Numbered from the stretch's first letter, positions 6,422 to 15,843 are shown. The stretch: DNA of 64,000 nucleotides from Pseudomonas orientalis (GCF_001439815.1 NZ_JYLM01000013.1:62001-126000); one strand, 5' to 3'. The notes: generated from the letters alone by a model not told the origin. A program made the numbers and translations.

Positions 6422-8986
6422 TTAATGGAAGACGATTTCGTCGTTCTCCACCGTCGCCTCGACGCTGGTGCCCGGCATAAAGCTGCCCGACAGGATCAAC
6501 TGTGCCAGCGGGTTCTCGATCCAGCGCTGGATCGCACGCTTCAACGGCCGTGCGCCATATACCGGGTCGTAACCCACCGCAATCAGCTTGTCCAACGCCT
6601 CGCTGCTCAGCTCCAGGGCCAGTTCGCGCTCGGCCAGACGTGCACGCAAGCGTCCCAGCTGGATCTCGGTAATGCCGGCTATCTGATCCCGCGCCAACGG
6701 CTCGAAGATCACCACTTCGTCCACCCGGTTGATAAATTCCGGCCGGAAGTGCGTGGTCAGCGCGTCCATGACAGCGGCCCGCTGTGCCTCGCGATCGCCC
6801 ACCAGTTCCTGGATCTGCGACGAGCCCAGGTTGGAGGTCATGACGATCACCGTGTTGCGAAAGTCTACCGTACGTCCGTGGCTGTCGGTCAGGCGGCCAT
6901 CCTCAAGCACTTGCAGCAGGATGTTGAACACATCAGGGTGCGCCTTCTCGACCTCATCCAGCAGGATCACCGAGTAGGGCTTGCGCCGCACGGCTTCGGT
7001 CAGGTAACCGCCCTCTTCATAGCCCACGTAGCCCGGTGGTGCGCCGATCAGGCGAGCCACCGAGTGTTTCTCCATGAACTCGGACATGTCGATGCGCACC
7101 ATGGCCTCTTCGGTATCGAAGAGGAATTCCGCCAAGGCCTTGCACAGTTCGGTCTTACCCACGCCGGTCGGACCGAGGAACATGAACGAGCCGCTCGGAC
7201 GGTTCGGATCGGACAGCCCGGCCCGGGAACGCCGCACCGCGTTGGAGACCGCCACCACGGCCTCTTCCTGGCCGATTACGCGCTGATGCAACAGGCTTTC
7301 CATTTTCAGCAGCTTGTCGCGCTCGCCTTCAAGCATCTTCGACACCGGTATACCGGTCCACTTGGAGACCACTTCGGCAATTTCTTCCTCGGTCACCTTG
7401 CTGCGCAGCAACTGGTTCTCGCTATGGCCGTGCTGGTCAACCATCTGCAGGCTGCGTTCCAGGTCCGGGATCACCCCGTACTGCAACTCGGCCATGCGGT
7501 TCAGGTCACCTTTACGGCGTGCGGCTTCCAGTTCCTGGCGCGACTGCTCGATCTTCTGCTGGATCTGCGCAGAGCCCTGCACTTCGGCTTTTTCCGAGGT
7601 CCAGATTTCCTCGAGGTCCGAATACTCGCGTTCCAGGCGCACGATTTCTTCCTGGAGTTTCTCCAGGCGTTTCTTCGCCGCCTCATCCTCTTCTTTTTTC
7701 AGCGCCTGGGATTCGACCTTCAGTTGAATCAGGCGGCGATCCAGGCGGTCGAGCACTTCCGGCTTGGAATCAATCTCCATGCGGATGCGGCTGGCCGCTT
7801 CGTCGATCAGGTCGATGGCTTTGTCGGGCAACTGGCGATCAGTGATATAGCGATGGCTCAACTTGGCCGCCGCAATAATCGCGCCGTCAGTAATCGCGAC
7901 TTTATGGTGAACCTCATAGCGCTCTTTCAGGCCACGCAAGATAGCGATGGTGTCCTCTTCGCTGGGTTCTTCCACCAGCACTTTCTGGAAACGTCGCTCA
8001 AGCGCCGCGTCCTTTTCTATGTACTGGCGGTACTCGTTGAGCGTGGTGGCACCGACGCAATGCAACTCGCCTCGCGCCAGGGCGGGCTTGAGCATATTGC
8101 CGGCATCCATGGACCCCTCGCCTTTACCGGCGCCAACCATGGTGTGCAGTTCGTCGATAAACAGAATGATCTGTCCTTCCTGCTTGGATAATTCATTAAG
8201 CAGGGATTTCAGACGCTCTTCGAACTCGCCACGGAATTTGGCACCAGCGATCAACGAGCCCATGTCCAGGGACAGCAGGCGCTTGCCTTTGAGGCCGTCC
8301 GGCACCTCACCGTTGATGATGCGCTGGGCCAGCCCCTCGGCGATTGCGGTTTTACCCACGCCAGGCTCACCGATCAGTACCGGGTTGTTCTTGGTGCGAC
8401 GTTGCAGCACCTGGATGGTGCGGCGGATTTCGTCATCACGGCCGATGACCGGGTCAAGCTTGCCCTCCTCGGCGCGCTTGGTCAGGTCGACGGTGTATTT
8501 ATCCAGGGCCTGGCGCGATTCCTCGTGATTGGGGTCGTTCACCGCCTCGCCGCCGCGCAGATTGTTGATGGCGTTCTCCAGGGCTTTCTTGCTCACGCCC
8601 TGGCCCAGCAACAACTTGCCGAGCTTGCTGTTGTCGTCCATGGCGGCGAGCAGCACCAGTTCGCTGGAGATGAACTGGTCACCTTTTTGCTGGGCCAGGC
8701 GGTCGGCCTGGTTCAGCAGCCGCGCCAGATCCTGCGACATATTCACGTCGCCGGTGGGATTCTGGATTTTCGGCAGTTGGTCGAGCTCTTTGCTCAACTC
8801 CTTGCGCAGGCTGTTGACGTCAAAGCCCACCTGCATCAACAAGGGCTTGATGGAACCACCTTGCTGTTCGAGGAGCGCCTGCATCAAGTGCGCCGGTTCA
8901 ATCGCCGGGTGGTCGAGACCGACCGCCAGGGACTGGGAATCCGATAAGGCCAACTGCAATTTGCTGGTTAAACGATCAATACGCAT
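6422..8986 (-). CDS. clpB: ATP-dependent disaggregase ClpB
   Basis: Hexameric AAA+ chaperone (854 aa, full family length) that pulls aggregated proteins apart together with DnaK/DnaJ/GrpE in the cytoplasm. Order seen: N-terminal Clp domain with MRIDRLTSKLQLALSDSQSL start, first AAA module with Walker A GEPGVGKTA (near residue 206), the Glu/Lys/Arg-rich coiled-coil M domain (about 410-530), and second AAA module with Walker A GPTGVGKTE (near 604) and the D2 small domain. AAGGAAGG precedes the ATG. A near-perfect sigma-32 promoter lies upstream and a strong terminator downstream, so it is a single heat-shock transcription unit. Confidence 0.98.
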   Translation of the reverse strand: MRIDRLTSKLQLALSDSQSLAVGLDHPAIEPAHLMQALLEQQGGSIKPLLMQVGFDVNSLRKELSKELDQLPKIQNPTGDVNMSQDLARLLNQADRLAQQKGDQFISSELVLLAAMDDNSKLGKLLLGQGVSKKALENAINNLRGGEAVNDPNHEESRQALDKYTVDLTKRAEEGKLDPVIGRDDEIRRTIQVLQRRTKNNPVLIGEPGVGKTAIAEGLAQRIINGEVPDGLKGKRLLSLDMGSLIAGAKFRGEFEERLKSLLNELSKQEGQIILFIDELHTMVGAGKGEGSMDAGNMLKPALARGELHCVGATTLNEYRQYIEKDAALERRFQKVLVEEPSEEDTIAILRGLKERYEVHHKVAITDGAIIAAAKLSHRYITDRQLPDKAIDLIDEAASRIRMEIDSKPEVLDRLDRRLIQLKVESQALKKEEDEAAKKRLEKLQEEIVRLEREYSDLEEIWTSEKAEVQGSAQIQQKIEQSRQELEAARRKGDLNRMAELQYGVIPDLERSLQMVDQHGHSENQLLRSKVTEEEIAEVVSKWTGIPVSKMLEGERDKLLKMESLLHQRVIGQEEAVVAVSNAVRRSRAGLSDPNRPSGSFMFLGPTGVGKTELCKALAEFLFDTEEAMVRIDMSEFMEKHSVARLIGAPPGYVGYEEGGYLTEAVRRKPYSVILLDEVEKAHPDVFNILLQVLEDGRLTDSHGRTVDFRNTVIVMTSNLGSSQIQELVGDREAQRAAVMDALTTHFRPEFINRVDEVVIFEPLARDQIAGITEIQLGRLRARLAERELALELSSEALDKLIAVGYDPVYGARPLKRAIQRWIENPLAQLILSGSFMPGTSVEATVENDEIVFH

Positions 8987-9063
8987 TAGTCACCTTCCTT
9001 TTGAGCAGGCCGGAGCTATGAACAAACACATCCTGAATGAAGAAACCTGCCAGATACCCCTAT

Positions 9064-9091
9064 AGATGGGGTGGATTCTGCGGGATTCAAG
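9064..9091 (-). promoter_or_regulatory. sigma-32 heat-shock promoter of clpB
   Basis: The minus strand reads CTTGAAT (9085-9091), a 13-base spacer and CCCCATCT (9064-9071). This matches the sigma-32 consensus CTTGAAA / CCCCATnT at nearly every position with an allowed spacing. It lies about 80 bases before the clpB ATG and just after the pgeF stop. Confidence 0.85.
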
Positions 9092-9121
9092 CAGTGGATG
9101 GTTGATACAGATCAGGACAGT

Positions 9122-9847
9122 CTAGCGTTCAAGCCAGACAAGGGAGGCGAATCGGCCCGTACGCGGGCTGCGGCGATAGGAAAAGAAGCGCGGGTCGGTC
9201 ACGGTGCAGTCACCGCCACCGTAGACGGCGGTGATACCCCGCTCGGCGAGGCGCAGGCGAGCAAGCTGGTAGATGTCAGCCATGAACTTGCCGGGATTGG
9301 GGCTGGGAATGAAGGCCTGGGCAGTCGCCGGCAGTTGCAGCATGAACGCTTCACGCACCTCGGGACCGACTTCAAAGGCCTGCGGGCCAATGGCCGGACC
9401 AAGCCAGACCAGAACGTCGGCGGGCTTGCTCTCAAGGCTTTCGAAGGTTGCCTCCAGCACCCCCGCCGCCAACCCGCGCCAACCGGCATGAGCCGCCGCG
9501 ACACGGGAGCCCGCTCGATTGCAGAACAATGCAGGCAGGCAATCGGCCGTCATCGAGGTGCAGGCGATGCCCGGGGTGCTGGTCCAACTGCCATCGGCTT
9601 CGGCGATACGGCCCGGATCGGCCTCGACCACCGTGGTGCCGTGGACCTGGCGCAGCCAGGCCGGCTGGATATCGAACGCTTCGCTAAGGCGACGACGGTT
9701 TTCCAGGACAGACTCAAGGCTGTCCTCCACATGATCGCCCAGGTTGAGGCTGTCGAACGGCGCCACACTGACGCCGCCCGCACGGGTGGTGACGCAGGCT
9801 TTGACCTGAGACGGCGCGGGCCAGTCAGGAGTCAGCCAGTCACTCAT
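9122..9847 (-). CDS. pgeF: peptidoglycan editing factor / multicopper-like purine nucleoside enzyme PgeF (YfiH)
   Basis: 241-aa YfiH/PgeF (DUF152) protein. Family members were first called polyphenol oxidases and are known to cleave purine nucleosides; E. coli PgeF prevents wrong incorporation of amino acids into peptidoglycan precursors. Metal/active-site residues are visible: His69 in RQVHGT, Cys103 in TADCLP and His120 in AHAGWRG. The start ATG overlaps the rluD stop by four bases, so translation is coupled to rluD, the usual arrangement in gamma-proteobacteria. There is no terminator between rluD and pgeF. Confidence 0.9.
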   Translation of the reverse strand: MSDWLTPDWPAPSQVKACVTTRAGGVSVAPFDSLNLGDHVEDSLESVLENRRRLSEAFDIQPAWLRQVHGTTVVEADPGRIAEADGSWTSTPGIACTSMTADCLPALFCNRAGSRVAAAHAGWRGLAAGVLEATFESLESKPADVLVWLGPAIGPQAFEVGPEVREAFMLQLPATAQAFIPSPNPGKFMADIYQLARLRLAERGITAVYGGGDCTVTDPRFFSYRRSPRTGRFASLVWLER

Positions 9848-10806
9848 CCGACAAACGCCTCGCGATCCTGCTTGAGCAGCGACAACAGCCAGACCAGATC
9901 GTCTGGAAGCGGCGATTCCCAGCTCATGCGCTTACCGCTCGTCGGATGATCCAGCTCCAGGAAGCGTGCATGCAGTGCCTGGCGCGGGAACGTCTTGAGC
10001 GATTCGACCATGGTCTGGCTGGCCGCAGGCGGAATGCGGAAGCGACCACCGTAGGCCGGATCACCGACCAGCGGGAAGTTGATGTGGGCCATGTGCACGC
10101 GGATCTGGTGGGTACGACCGGTTTCCAGCTTGACCCGCACATGGGTGTGGGAACGGAAACGCTCCAGCACGCGATAGTGGCTGACGGCCTGCTTGCCGCC
10201 CTCCATCACCGCCATGCGCTGGCGCTGCTGGCCGTGGCGACCGATAGGCGCGTTGATCTTGCCACCGGCCACCACGACGCCGATCACGATGCATTCGTAG
10301 ATCCGGCTGACGCTGCGACTCTGCAATTGAGTAACAAGTTGCGTCTGCGCCTGAATGGTCTTGGCCACCACCATCAAGCCGGTGGTGTCCTTGTCCAGAC
10401 GGTGCACGATGCCGCAGCGCGGCACATTGATGATGTCCGGCACGTGGTGCAGCAAGGCATTGAGCAAGGTGCCATCAGCGTGCCCGGCCGCCGGGTGAAC
10501 CACCAGGCCTGCGGGTTTGTTGATGACCAGGATGTCGTCGTCTTCATAGACGATATCCAGCTCGATGTCCTGGGCGACCCATTCTCCCTGGGCTTCCTGC
10601 TCGGCAGTCAGCTCAAGAATCGCACCGCCATGCACTGTGTCTCGCGGGCGGATAACCGCTCCATCCACAGTCAGGCGGCCGTCTTTGATCCAGGCGGAAA
10701 GGCGCGAGCGCGAGTGCTCAGCGAATAATTGTGCGGCGACTTGATCGAGGCGTTGGCCGCCCAATTCGGACGGCACCTCTGCGCGAAGTTCAATTTTATC
10801 GGACAT
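9844..10806 (-). CDS. rluD: 23S rRNA pseudouridine(1911/1915/1917) synthase RluD
   Basis: RluA-family pseudouridine synthase, 320 aa. An S4 RNA-binding domain (about 17-75) precedes the catalytic domain with HRLDKDTTGL at 135-144, where Asp138 is the catalytic residue. RluD modifies helix 69 of 23S rRNA during late 50S assembly. It is divergent from bamD, as in other Pseudomonas, and translationally coupled to pgeF. Confidence 0.95.
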   Translation of the reverse strand: MSDKIELRAEVPSELGGQRLDQVAAQLFAEHSRSRLSAWIKDGRLTVDGAVIRPRDTVHGGAILELTAEQEAQGEWVAQDIELDIVYEDDDILVINKPAGLVVHPAAGHADGTLLNALLHHVPDIINVPRCGIVHRLDKDTTGLMVVAKTIQAQTQLVTQLQSRSVSRIYECIVIGVVVAGGKINAPIGRHGQQRQRMAVMEGGKQAVSHYRVLERFRSHTHVRVKLETGRTHQIRVHMAHINFPLVGDPAYGGRFRIPPAASQTMVESLKTFPRQALHARFLELDHPTSGKRMSWESPLPDDLVWLLSLLKQDREAFVG

Positions 10807-10955
10807 GCTCAGACTAGGCGTGGCACAGCCTTTGGTTTCGGCTGCGCGCTTGTGGTTAAATACGGCGTCTTTTGCCCCGAGGCTTTCAACGGGGCGCTCA
10901 TCATAACAGGACGGCCCCGCCCAAGACAGCGGCCGTCATAGGGACGCAAGCCGCC

Positions 10956-11981
10956 ATGCAAGTGAAACACCTGCTGCTGATCGCCATCCTCGCCATGACT
11001 GCTGCTTGCTCGTCAACAAAGGACGTCGTCGACGAAAACCTGAGCGAAGTCGAGCTGTACCAGCAAGCTCAGACGGACTTGGATAACAATAGCTACACCA
11101 GCGCCACGGCGAAGCTCAAGGCACTGGAGTCGCGCTATCCGTTCGGCCGCTATGCCGACCAGGCCCAGCTCGAGCTGATCTACGCCAACTATAAGAACGC
11201 CGAGCCGGAAGCTGCCAAGTCCGCCGCCGAGCGTTTTATCCGCCTGCATCCGCAGCACCCGAACGTGGACTACGCCTACTACATGAAGGGCCTGACCTCG
11301 TTCGACCAGGACGTTGGCCTGCTGGCGCGGTTCCTGCCGCTGGACATGACCAAGCGCGACCCGGGCGCCGCTCGCGACTCCTACAACGAGTTCGCCCAGC
11401 TGACCAGTCGCTACCCCAACAGCCGCTACGCGCCGGACGCCAAGCAGCGCATGATCTACCTGCGCAATCTGCTGGCGTCCTACGAGATCCACGTGGCCCA
11501 TTACTACCTGACCCGTCAGGCATACGTGGCCGCTGCCAACCGTGGCCGCTATGTGGTGGAGAACTTCCAGGAAACCCCTTCCGTGGGTGACGGCCTGGCC
11601 GTGATGACCGAGGCTTACCAGCGTCTGCACCTGGATGAGCTGGCGGCCACCAGCCTGGAAACCCTGAAGCTCAACTACCCGGACCACCCGAGCCTGAAAG
11701 ACGGCCAGTTCGTGCCTCAGGTTGACGAAGCCGACAACCGTTCGTGGCTGAGCAAGTACACCCTGGGCCTGATCGAGTCCCGTCCACCGCTGCCGCCAGG
11801 CGAAACACGCGCCAACCAGGACGTGATCAAGCAGTACCAGGACGCCAAGGACGCGATTCCTTCGGACCTCAAGCCGCACGACGAGAACGGCGACGTGATC
11901 GAAGAAGAAGAGCCGCAAGCCCTGGGTAACAACCAGGACCGCTCGTGGTTCAGCTACATGACCTTCGGCGTGTTCGACTGA
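10956..11981 (+). CDS. bamD: outer membrane assembly lipoprotein BamD (ComL)
   Basis: 341-aa lipoprotein of the BAM complex that binds BamA and inserts beta-barrel proteins in the outer membrane. A signal peptide MQVKHLLLIAILAMTAAC ends in a lipobox with Cys18. TPR-like repeats (ALESRYPFGRYADQAQLELI and SRYPNSRYAPDA) follow. The start at 10956 is chosen because the signal peptide begins there; an in-frame ATG at 10872 would add 28 non-conserved residues. The C-terminal extension (about residues 270-341), acidic with EEEEPQ, is longer than in E. coli, as is usual in Pseudomonas. Essential gene. Confidence 0.95.
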   Translation: MQVKHLLLIAILAMTAACSSTKDVVDENLSEVELYQQAQTDLDNNSYTSATAKLKALESRYPFGRYADQAQLELIYANYKNAEPEAAKSAAERFIRLHPQHPNVDYAYYMKGLTSFDQDVGLLARFLPLDMTKRDPGAARDSYNEFAQLTSRYPNSRYAPDAKQRMIYLRNLLASYEIHVAHYYLTRQAYVAAANRGRYVVENFQETPSVGDGLAVMTEAYQRLHLDELAATSLETLKLNYPDHPSLKDGQFVPQVDEADNRSWLSKYTLGLIESRPPLPPGETRANQDVIKQYQDAKDAIPSDLKPHDENGDVIEEEEPQALGNNQDRSWFSYMTFGVFD

Positions 11982-12001
11982 CCGTTCGACGCAACGCAAA
12001 A

Positions 12002-12026
12002 GGGAGCTCTCAGGAGCTCCCTTTTT
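12002..12026 (+). terminator. intrinsic terminator of bamD
   Basis: GGGAGCTC / GAGCTCCC stem (12002-12021) with a TCAG loop, followed by five T. It is 20 bp after the bamD stop. Confidence 0.9.
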
Positions 12027-12107
12027 CATGGACGAGTATTTATTGCGCTGTGCGCCCAGGGTGACCTTGGCTAAACTGGCGCATCACCTACCGAGAAACT
12101 GCCCATC

Positions 12108-12341
12108 ATGCTTCGTCTATTGTTCTGGATCGCCGTCATTGCCGCCGCAGTATGGCTCTGGCGCAAATTCAAAAGCCCTACCGCCAGGCAATCCCGCACC
12201 GGCGAACCCAATGCCGCCTTGATGGTGCGTTGCGCCCATTGCGGCGTGCATGTGCCGCAAGACCGTGCGCTGAGCTCAGGCCAGCAATGGTATTGCACCC
12301 AGGCGCACCTGCAGCAGGGGCCGAAGTCTATTCAGCGCTGA
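12108..12341 (+). CDS. PP0621-like small membrane-anchored zinc-ribbon protein
   Basis: 77 residues: one N-terminal membrane helix (MLRLLFWIAVIAAAVWLW) and a C-terminal ribbon with CAHCG and a later YCTQAH that could bind a metal. Matches the small PP0621 family found in this genomic position in Pseudomonas. In P. aeruginosa the sensor-regulator pair pilS-pilR occupies this interval between bamD and thiO; here they are absent. Its 3' end overlaps the convergent thiO gene by about 14 bp. The function is unknown. Confidence 0.75.
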   Translation: MLRLLFWIAVIAAAVWLWRKFKSPTARQSRTGEPNAALMVRCAHCGVHVPQDRALSSGQQWYCTQAHLQQGPKSIQR

Positions 12342-13437
12342 CTCGACCGGCGGGCGCGTAAGGTGCCGGGTCGATGATCGGCGCGCGCCCCAGCAGCAAG
12401 TCGGCAAATAGCTGACAGGACGCCGGGGCGAGCACCAGGCCATTGCGGTAATGCCCGCAATTGAGCCACAAGCCCTTGAAGCCGGGTACCACGCCGATAT
12501 ACGGGATACCTTCCGGCGAGCCGGGCCGCAGACCCGCCCAGTGCCCCACCACCTCGGCGTCCGCCAGGGCGGGAAGCAGCTCCACCGCAGACGCCTTGAG
12601 ACTGTCCAGCGCGCTTATCGTTGGCGTTTTGTCGAATCCCTCATGCTCCAGGGTGCTGCCAATCAGAATATGCCCATCACGCCGCGGGATCGCATAGCGC
12701 CCTTTGGCGAGGACCATGCTCGATAAAAAGTCGGACGCACATTTGTAGAGAATCATCTGGCCCTTGACCGGCTCCACGGGCAGCCCCAGGCCCAGTTTTC
12801 CCAGCAACTCCCCGCTCCAGGCACCGGCGGCGAGCACAACTTGATCCCCCGTCATGGCGCCAGCGGACGTATGCACGCCCACCACGGTGTCGCCTTGCAC
12901 AATAAATCCATCGACTTCGCACTGCTCATGAATCGTCACGTCGGGCAGCGCCGACAACGCCGCCTTGAGGGATTTGACCAGACGCGGGTTGCGCACATTG
13001 GCCACATCGGCCATGTAGATCGCCTGCGCATAACCGCCGCCCAGCGCCGGAACGGCATCATGGGCAGCCGATACGTCCACTTTGCTCAAGGGCCGCCCCT
13101 CACGCGCAGCCCAGGCCAGGGCGTCGGCTTCGTCATCCAGATCGAGCCAATACAGGCCCGTGGTGTGGACCTCAGGATCAATGCCGGTCGCAGCGAACAG
13201 CCGTTGCGCCAGTTGCGGGTAGAAATCCTGGGACCAATGGGCCAAGGCGGTCACCGCCGGGCTATAACGCCACGGGTACAACGGCGAAACAATCCCGCCG
13301 CCTGCCCAGGAAGATTCCTGCCCAAGCCCACCGCGCTCCAGCAATATGACCGCCTGCCCCCGGTCAGCCAGGTTGTATGCCGTCAATAAGCCAATAACCC
13401 CGCCGCCGACAATCACTACTCGCTGTTGCTTAGCCAT
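12328..13437 (-). CDS. thiO: glycine oxidase ThiO
   Basis: FAD-dependent amine oxidase (369 aa from this start) that oxidises glycine to the iminoacetate used for the thiazole half of thiamine. The N-terminal dinucleotide fold VVIVGGGVIGLLTAYNLA and the C-terminal GLRPGSPEGIPYIG and HYRNGLVLAP stretches are typical of DAO/ThiO proteins. I chose the start at MAKQQRVV because the FAD motif should be near the N-terminus. ATGs at 13440 and 13500 are also in frame, and the latter overlaps the pilin stop (TGATG), so a coupled, longer product is possible. It shares orientation with the minor pilin genes and may be their last cotranscribed gene. Confidence 0.88.
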   Translation of the reverse strand: MAKQQRVVIVGGGVIGLLTAYNLADRGQAVILLERGGLGQESSWAGGGIVSPLYPWRYSPAVTALAHWSQDFYPQLAQRLFAATGIDPEVHTTGLYWLDLDDEADALAWAAREGRPLSKVDVSAAHDAVPALGGGYAQAIYMADVANVRNPRLVKSLKAALSALPDVTIHEQCEVDGFIVQGDTVVGVHTSAGAMTGDQVVLAAGAWSGELLGKLGLGLPVEPVKGQMILYKCASDFLSSMVLAKGRYAIPRRDGHILIGSTLEHEGFDKTPTISALDSLKASAVELLPALADAEVVGHWAGLRPGSPEGIPYIGVVPGFKGLWLNCGHYRNGLVLAPASCQLFADLLLGRAPIIDPAPYAPAGRVSAE

Positions 13438-13499
13438 CATTTGATCCAGCCGATAAAAAGGGAAAAGCGCGCCCGGCGCCCATTCATCCAGCACTCTCA

Positions 13500-13901
13500 T
13501 CACTGCCCCCAGCATGTCTTGAGCGGCATTTGCGGCGCCGCTCCCGGATTGCTTCGCATGCCGGTGCTGGTCAAGCTGAATTGGCCGCAGGCGTCGTCCG
13601 CCATGACTGAGTCCGTGGCAGGCGTGGCAAGCAGGACAAAATCCTGAGGGTTCAATACGGCGCTGATTCTATAGTGATCATTGCCTGTACTGACGCCGCT
13701 TGCATCAATAAAAGTGCCGTTGCGCGTGTAAAAACGCTCCAGATGTTGAGCTTGCTCGCTCAGCAGCGCGACGATTTGCACCCGATACACCTTTTTCACC
13801 TGGCCGGTATATCCGGGGTAAGCGATCCCGGCCAGCAATCCGATGATCGCCAGCGCGATCAATAATTCGATCAGGGTAAAGCCCTGGCTATCCATGCCCA
13901 T
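13500..13901 (-). CDS. pilE: type IV minor pilin, PilE-like
   Basis: Class III prepilin: short leader MGMDSQG cleaved before FTLIELLIALAIIGLLAGIA, with Glu5 of the mature protein present. The C-terminal pair of cysteines (DACGQF and TCWGQ) can form the usual pilin disulfide loop. The start at 13901 has AAGGAG seven bases upstream; an ATG at 13931 would give a leader too long for the family. PilE-type minor pilins prime type IV pilus assembly at the inner membrane. Last of four tightly packed pilin genes (pilV-W-X-E). The symbol is by position and similarity to the P. aeruginosa minor pilin operon. Confidence 0.8.
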   Translation of the reverse strand: MGMDSQGFTLIELLIALAIIGLLAGIAYPGYTGQVKKVYRVQIVALLSEQAQHLERFYTRNGTFIDASGVSTGNDHYRISAVLNPQDFVLLATPATDSVMADDACGQFSLTSTGMRSNPGAAPQMPLKTCWGQ

Positions 13902-13912
13902 TGAATGACTCC

Positions 13913-14443
13913 TTATTGAAGTTGCCGCCATAAGACTCGCCGAAAGCGCGCGCCGTTGCCCTCCTCCACCCGCGCATACACGGTCTCAAGCACCGCGCGC
14001 GATTGACCACCAAGCCCCACGGCCGTCACTCGGAAGAGCGCGGCCGGAGCATGCGGCGGTAAATGCGCCTGGCCCCTCCCCACTCCCAGGGATTGAACGC
14101 CATACACCCCGTCCTTGAACGCCACCCAATTGACCGCCGAGACCGGATTGGGCCCAGGGCCAACCACCGAAAAAGCATCGATGGGCGGCGCGCAGCTGAT
14201 GATCGAGTGGCAAAGTGGCAGCGCGAGCCCGGCCCTGCGCACCGCCAACTCCCCCAGCCGCAGGCCACTTTCGGCCGTCTGGAACGATTGATTACGCTGC
14301 CACAGGCTACTGGCGACCTTCTGCTGGGAGATCGCGGCCTGCATTGATGACAACCCCACCAGCGACAACAACAGCAGGAATACCAGACTGACCAGCAGTA
14401 CCATCCCCGCCTGGCGCACATCGCTCCTCTCAACCATGACCAT
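13913..14443 (-). CDS. pilX: type IV pilus assembly protein, PilX-like
   Basis: 176-aa protein with a PilX_N-type N-terminus: a short charged leader, then AGMVLLVSLVFLLLLSLVGL and SSMQAAISQQ. The class III prepilin Glu5 is not conserved, as is common for PilX proteins. GGAG lies seven bases before the ATG at 14443; ATG at 14437 is an alternative. The gene begins 4 bp after pilW and ends by overlapping the pilE leader region. It would join the minor pilin tip complex with PilV, PilW and PilE. Confidence 0.78.
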   Translation of the reverse strand: MVMVERSDVRQAGMVLLVSLVFLLLLSLVGLSSMQAAISQQKVASSLWQRNQSFQTAESGLRLGELAVRRAGLALPLCHSIISCAPPIDAFSVVGPGPNPVSAVNWVAFKDGVYGVQSLGVGRGQAHLPPHAPAALFRVTAVGLGGQSRAVLETVYARVEEGNGARFRRVLWRQLQ

Positions 14444-14447
14444 CGCC

Positions 14448-15155
14448 CTACTCCAGCCGGTTGCGCAGTGCCGCCACGACGCTGTAGGCCTGATCCTTCA
14501 CGCGCCCGCTCGGGTCCTGCAGGGTCATGCGGATGCGTACGCTGCGTATCAATGAAGCATCGGCAGGATGGCTGTCGTAACGCGCCACGTCTGTCGACTC
14601 AGGCCTGGCCGCTACTCCAAAATTGACTTCGAAGGCCCGCACGTTATCTATCAGTACTGCCTTGGCCGGTACTGACGGGGTACTGATTTTCAACTGTCCC
14701 GCCTCATAGATATAAGTGAGTTCGCGTAGGGCAAAACGAATCTGGCCGGGCGCGACCAGAGGCGGCATGCCAGCGAAAGCCTGGGCCGCTTCCTTGCAGT
14801 CGGACACCACCGTCCAGTCCGGCTTGCCGGCACCGTCGCCGGCATTGGCGGTCACCAGCGTCAGTGACGTTGCGTTCGCCGACACTTCCCAGCCAATCGG
14901 GCGGTCAAAGGCCGCCGGGGCGTTGTCAATAAAGGCCGGGGCCAGACACCCCAGCATGCCTGCCTGGCGAATATCCCGGACCAGCTTGCTCAGGACAAAT
15001 CGCGCGTCATCCTGCAGCACCATGGCGGCCTGCTGGCTGGCCTGGGTCAGTCGCGCGCTGATCAACACCTGGCTCGCGCCGAGGATCAGCACCAAGCCCA
15101 CGGCCAGCGCCAGCAGCAACTCCACCAGCCCGAAACCACGTGCCGGACGGTTCAT
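14448..15155 (-). CDS. pilW: type IV minor pilin, PilW-like
   Basis: 235-aa prepilin with leader MNRPARG and mature start FGLVELLLALAVGLVLILGA (Glu5 present). The long globular domain, 235 residues in all, and order after pilV fit PilW, a large minor pilin of the priming complex. The ATG overlaps the pilV stop (4 bp), so translation is coupled. Confidence 0.82.
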   Translation of the reverse strand: MNRPARGFGLVELLLALAVGLVLILGASQVLISARLTQASQQAAMVLQDDARFVLSKLVRDIRQAGMLGCLAPAFIDNAPAAFDRPIGWEVSANATSLTLVTANAGDGAGKPDWTVVSDCKEAAQAFAGMPPLVAPGQIRFALRELTYIYEAGQLKISTPSVPAKAVLIDNVRAFEVNFGVAARPESTDVARYDSHPADASLIRSVRIRMTLQDPSGRVKDQAYSVVAALRNRLE

Positions 15156-15649
15156 TGCAACCTGCCTTGCCCGTTGGCGATACGGCTGGTCAGGGTGAAG
15201 GTTTGCCGTGCGCCCAGGCTCCTCGCCAACCTGGCGTCTTCCCAGGTGATGCTGATGGTGACTTCGTTGCCGCTGACCGCCACGGCACCTTTGGCGTCTT
15301 TTCCGGCAAAACCAACAATATTGGCTTCGAAATCATGCAAGTCCAGGTCACGCACGCTGGCGGTCGAGGTGCCGGGCGGCGCGTGCTCGGCTTGCGCCCA
15401 GGCGTAATCGACACCGGCATTGGCGCGAATCCGGTCGAGCATGTCGTAGGCAATGAAACTGGCTTGGCTGGTCATCCGTGCGCTGTCGGTGTATTTGAGC
15501 GCGTTGAGCTGAATAGCCGCAGCCCCCAGCAGCCCGAGAGCCAGGACCAGCACCGCCACCAGTACCTCGATCAGCGTCATGCCGGATTGAGGTCGATGAA
15601 CTGCACGCAGAAATAATCCATTTCGGCAGAAAGGCATTACCGTCGTCAT
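15152..15649 (-). CDS. pilV: type IV minor pilin, PilV-like
   Basis: Prepilin with processing site SG/MTLIEVLVAVLVLALGLLG and Glu5. The leader is unusually long and basic (about 23 residues from 15649, 19 from the alternative ATG at 15637); no clear ribosome-binding site separates the two. First gene of the pilV-pilW-pilX-pilE-(thiO) run. Homologues form the pseudopilus-like tip complex. In P. aeruginosa fimU and fimT precede it in the same direction; here fimT is divergent. Confidence 0.8.
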   Translation of the reverse strand: MTTVMPFCRNGLFLRAVHRPQSGMTLIEVLVAVLVLALGLLGAAAIQLNALKYTDSARMTSQASFIAYDMLDRIRANAGVDYAWAQAEHAPPGTSTASVRDLDLHDFEANIVGFAGKDAKGAVAVSGNEVTISITWEDARLARSLGARQTFTLTSRIANGQGRLQ

Positions 15650-15843
15650 CCATGTCGAAGGCCTTGGAAAAACAGCAGAACCCTGCTGTATGCCCCCAAG
15701 ACTAGCGCCGGTTTTGCGCTGTTGCCGCTACCGGAACAAAGGGAAATACATTGGACATAAAGGCCACCATTCAGCATCAGGGACCCAACGCTATACCTAT
15801 GCCTGTCACTTGAAGATCACCCGCATCCACGGAAGGAGCGCAC

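Noticed and set aside
6425..8191. 588-codon open frame antisense to clpB
   Set aside because: Shadow frame of the clpB third positions; no ribosome-binding site or recognised domain.
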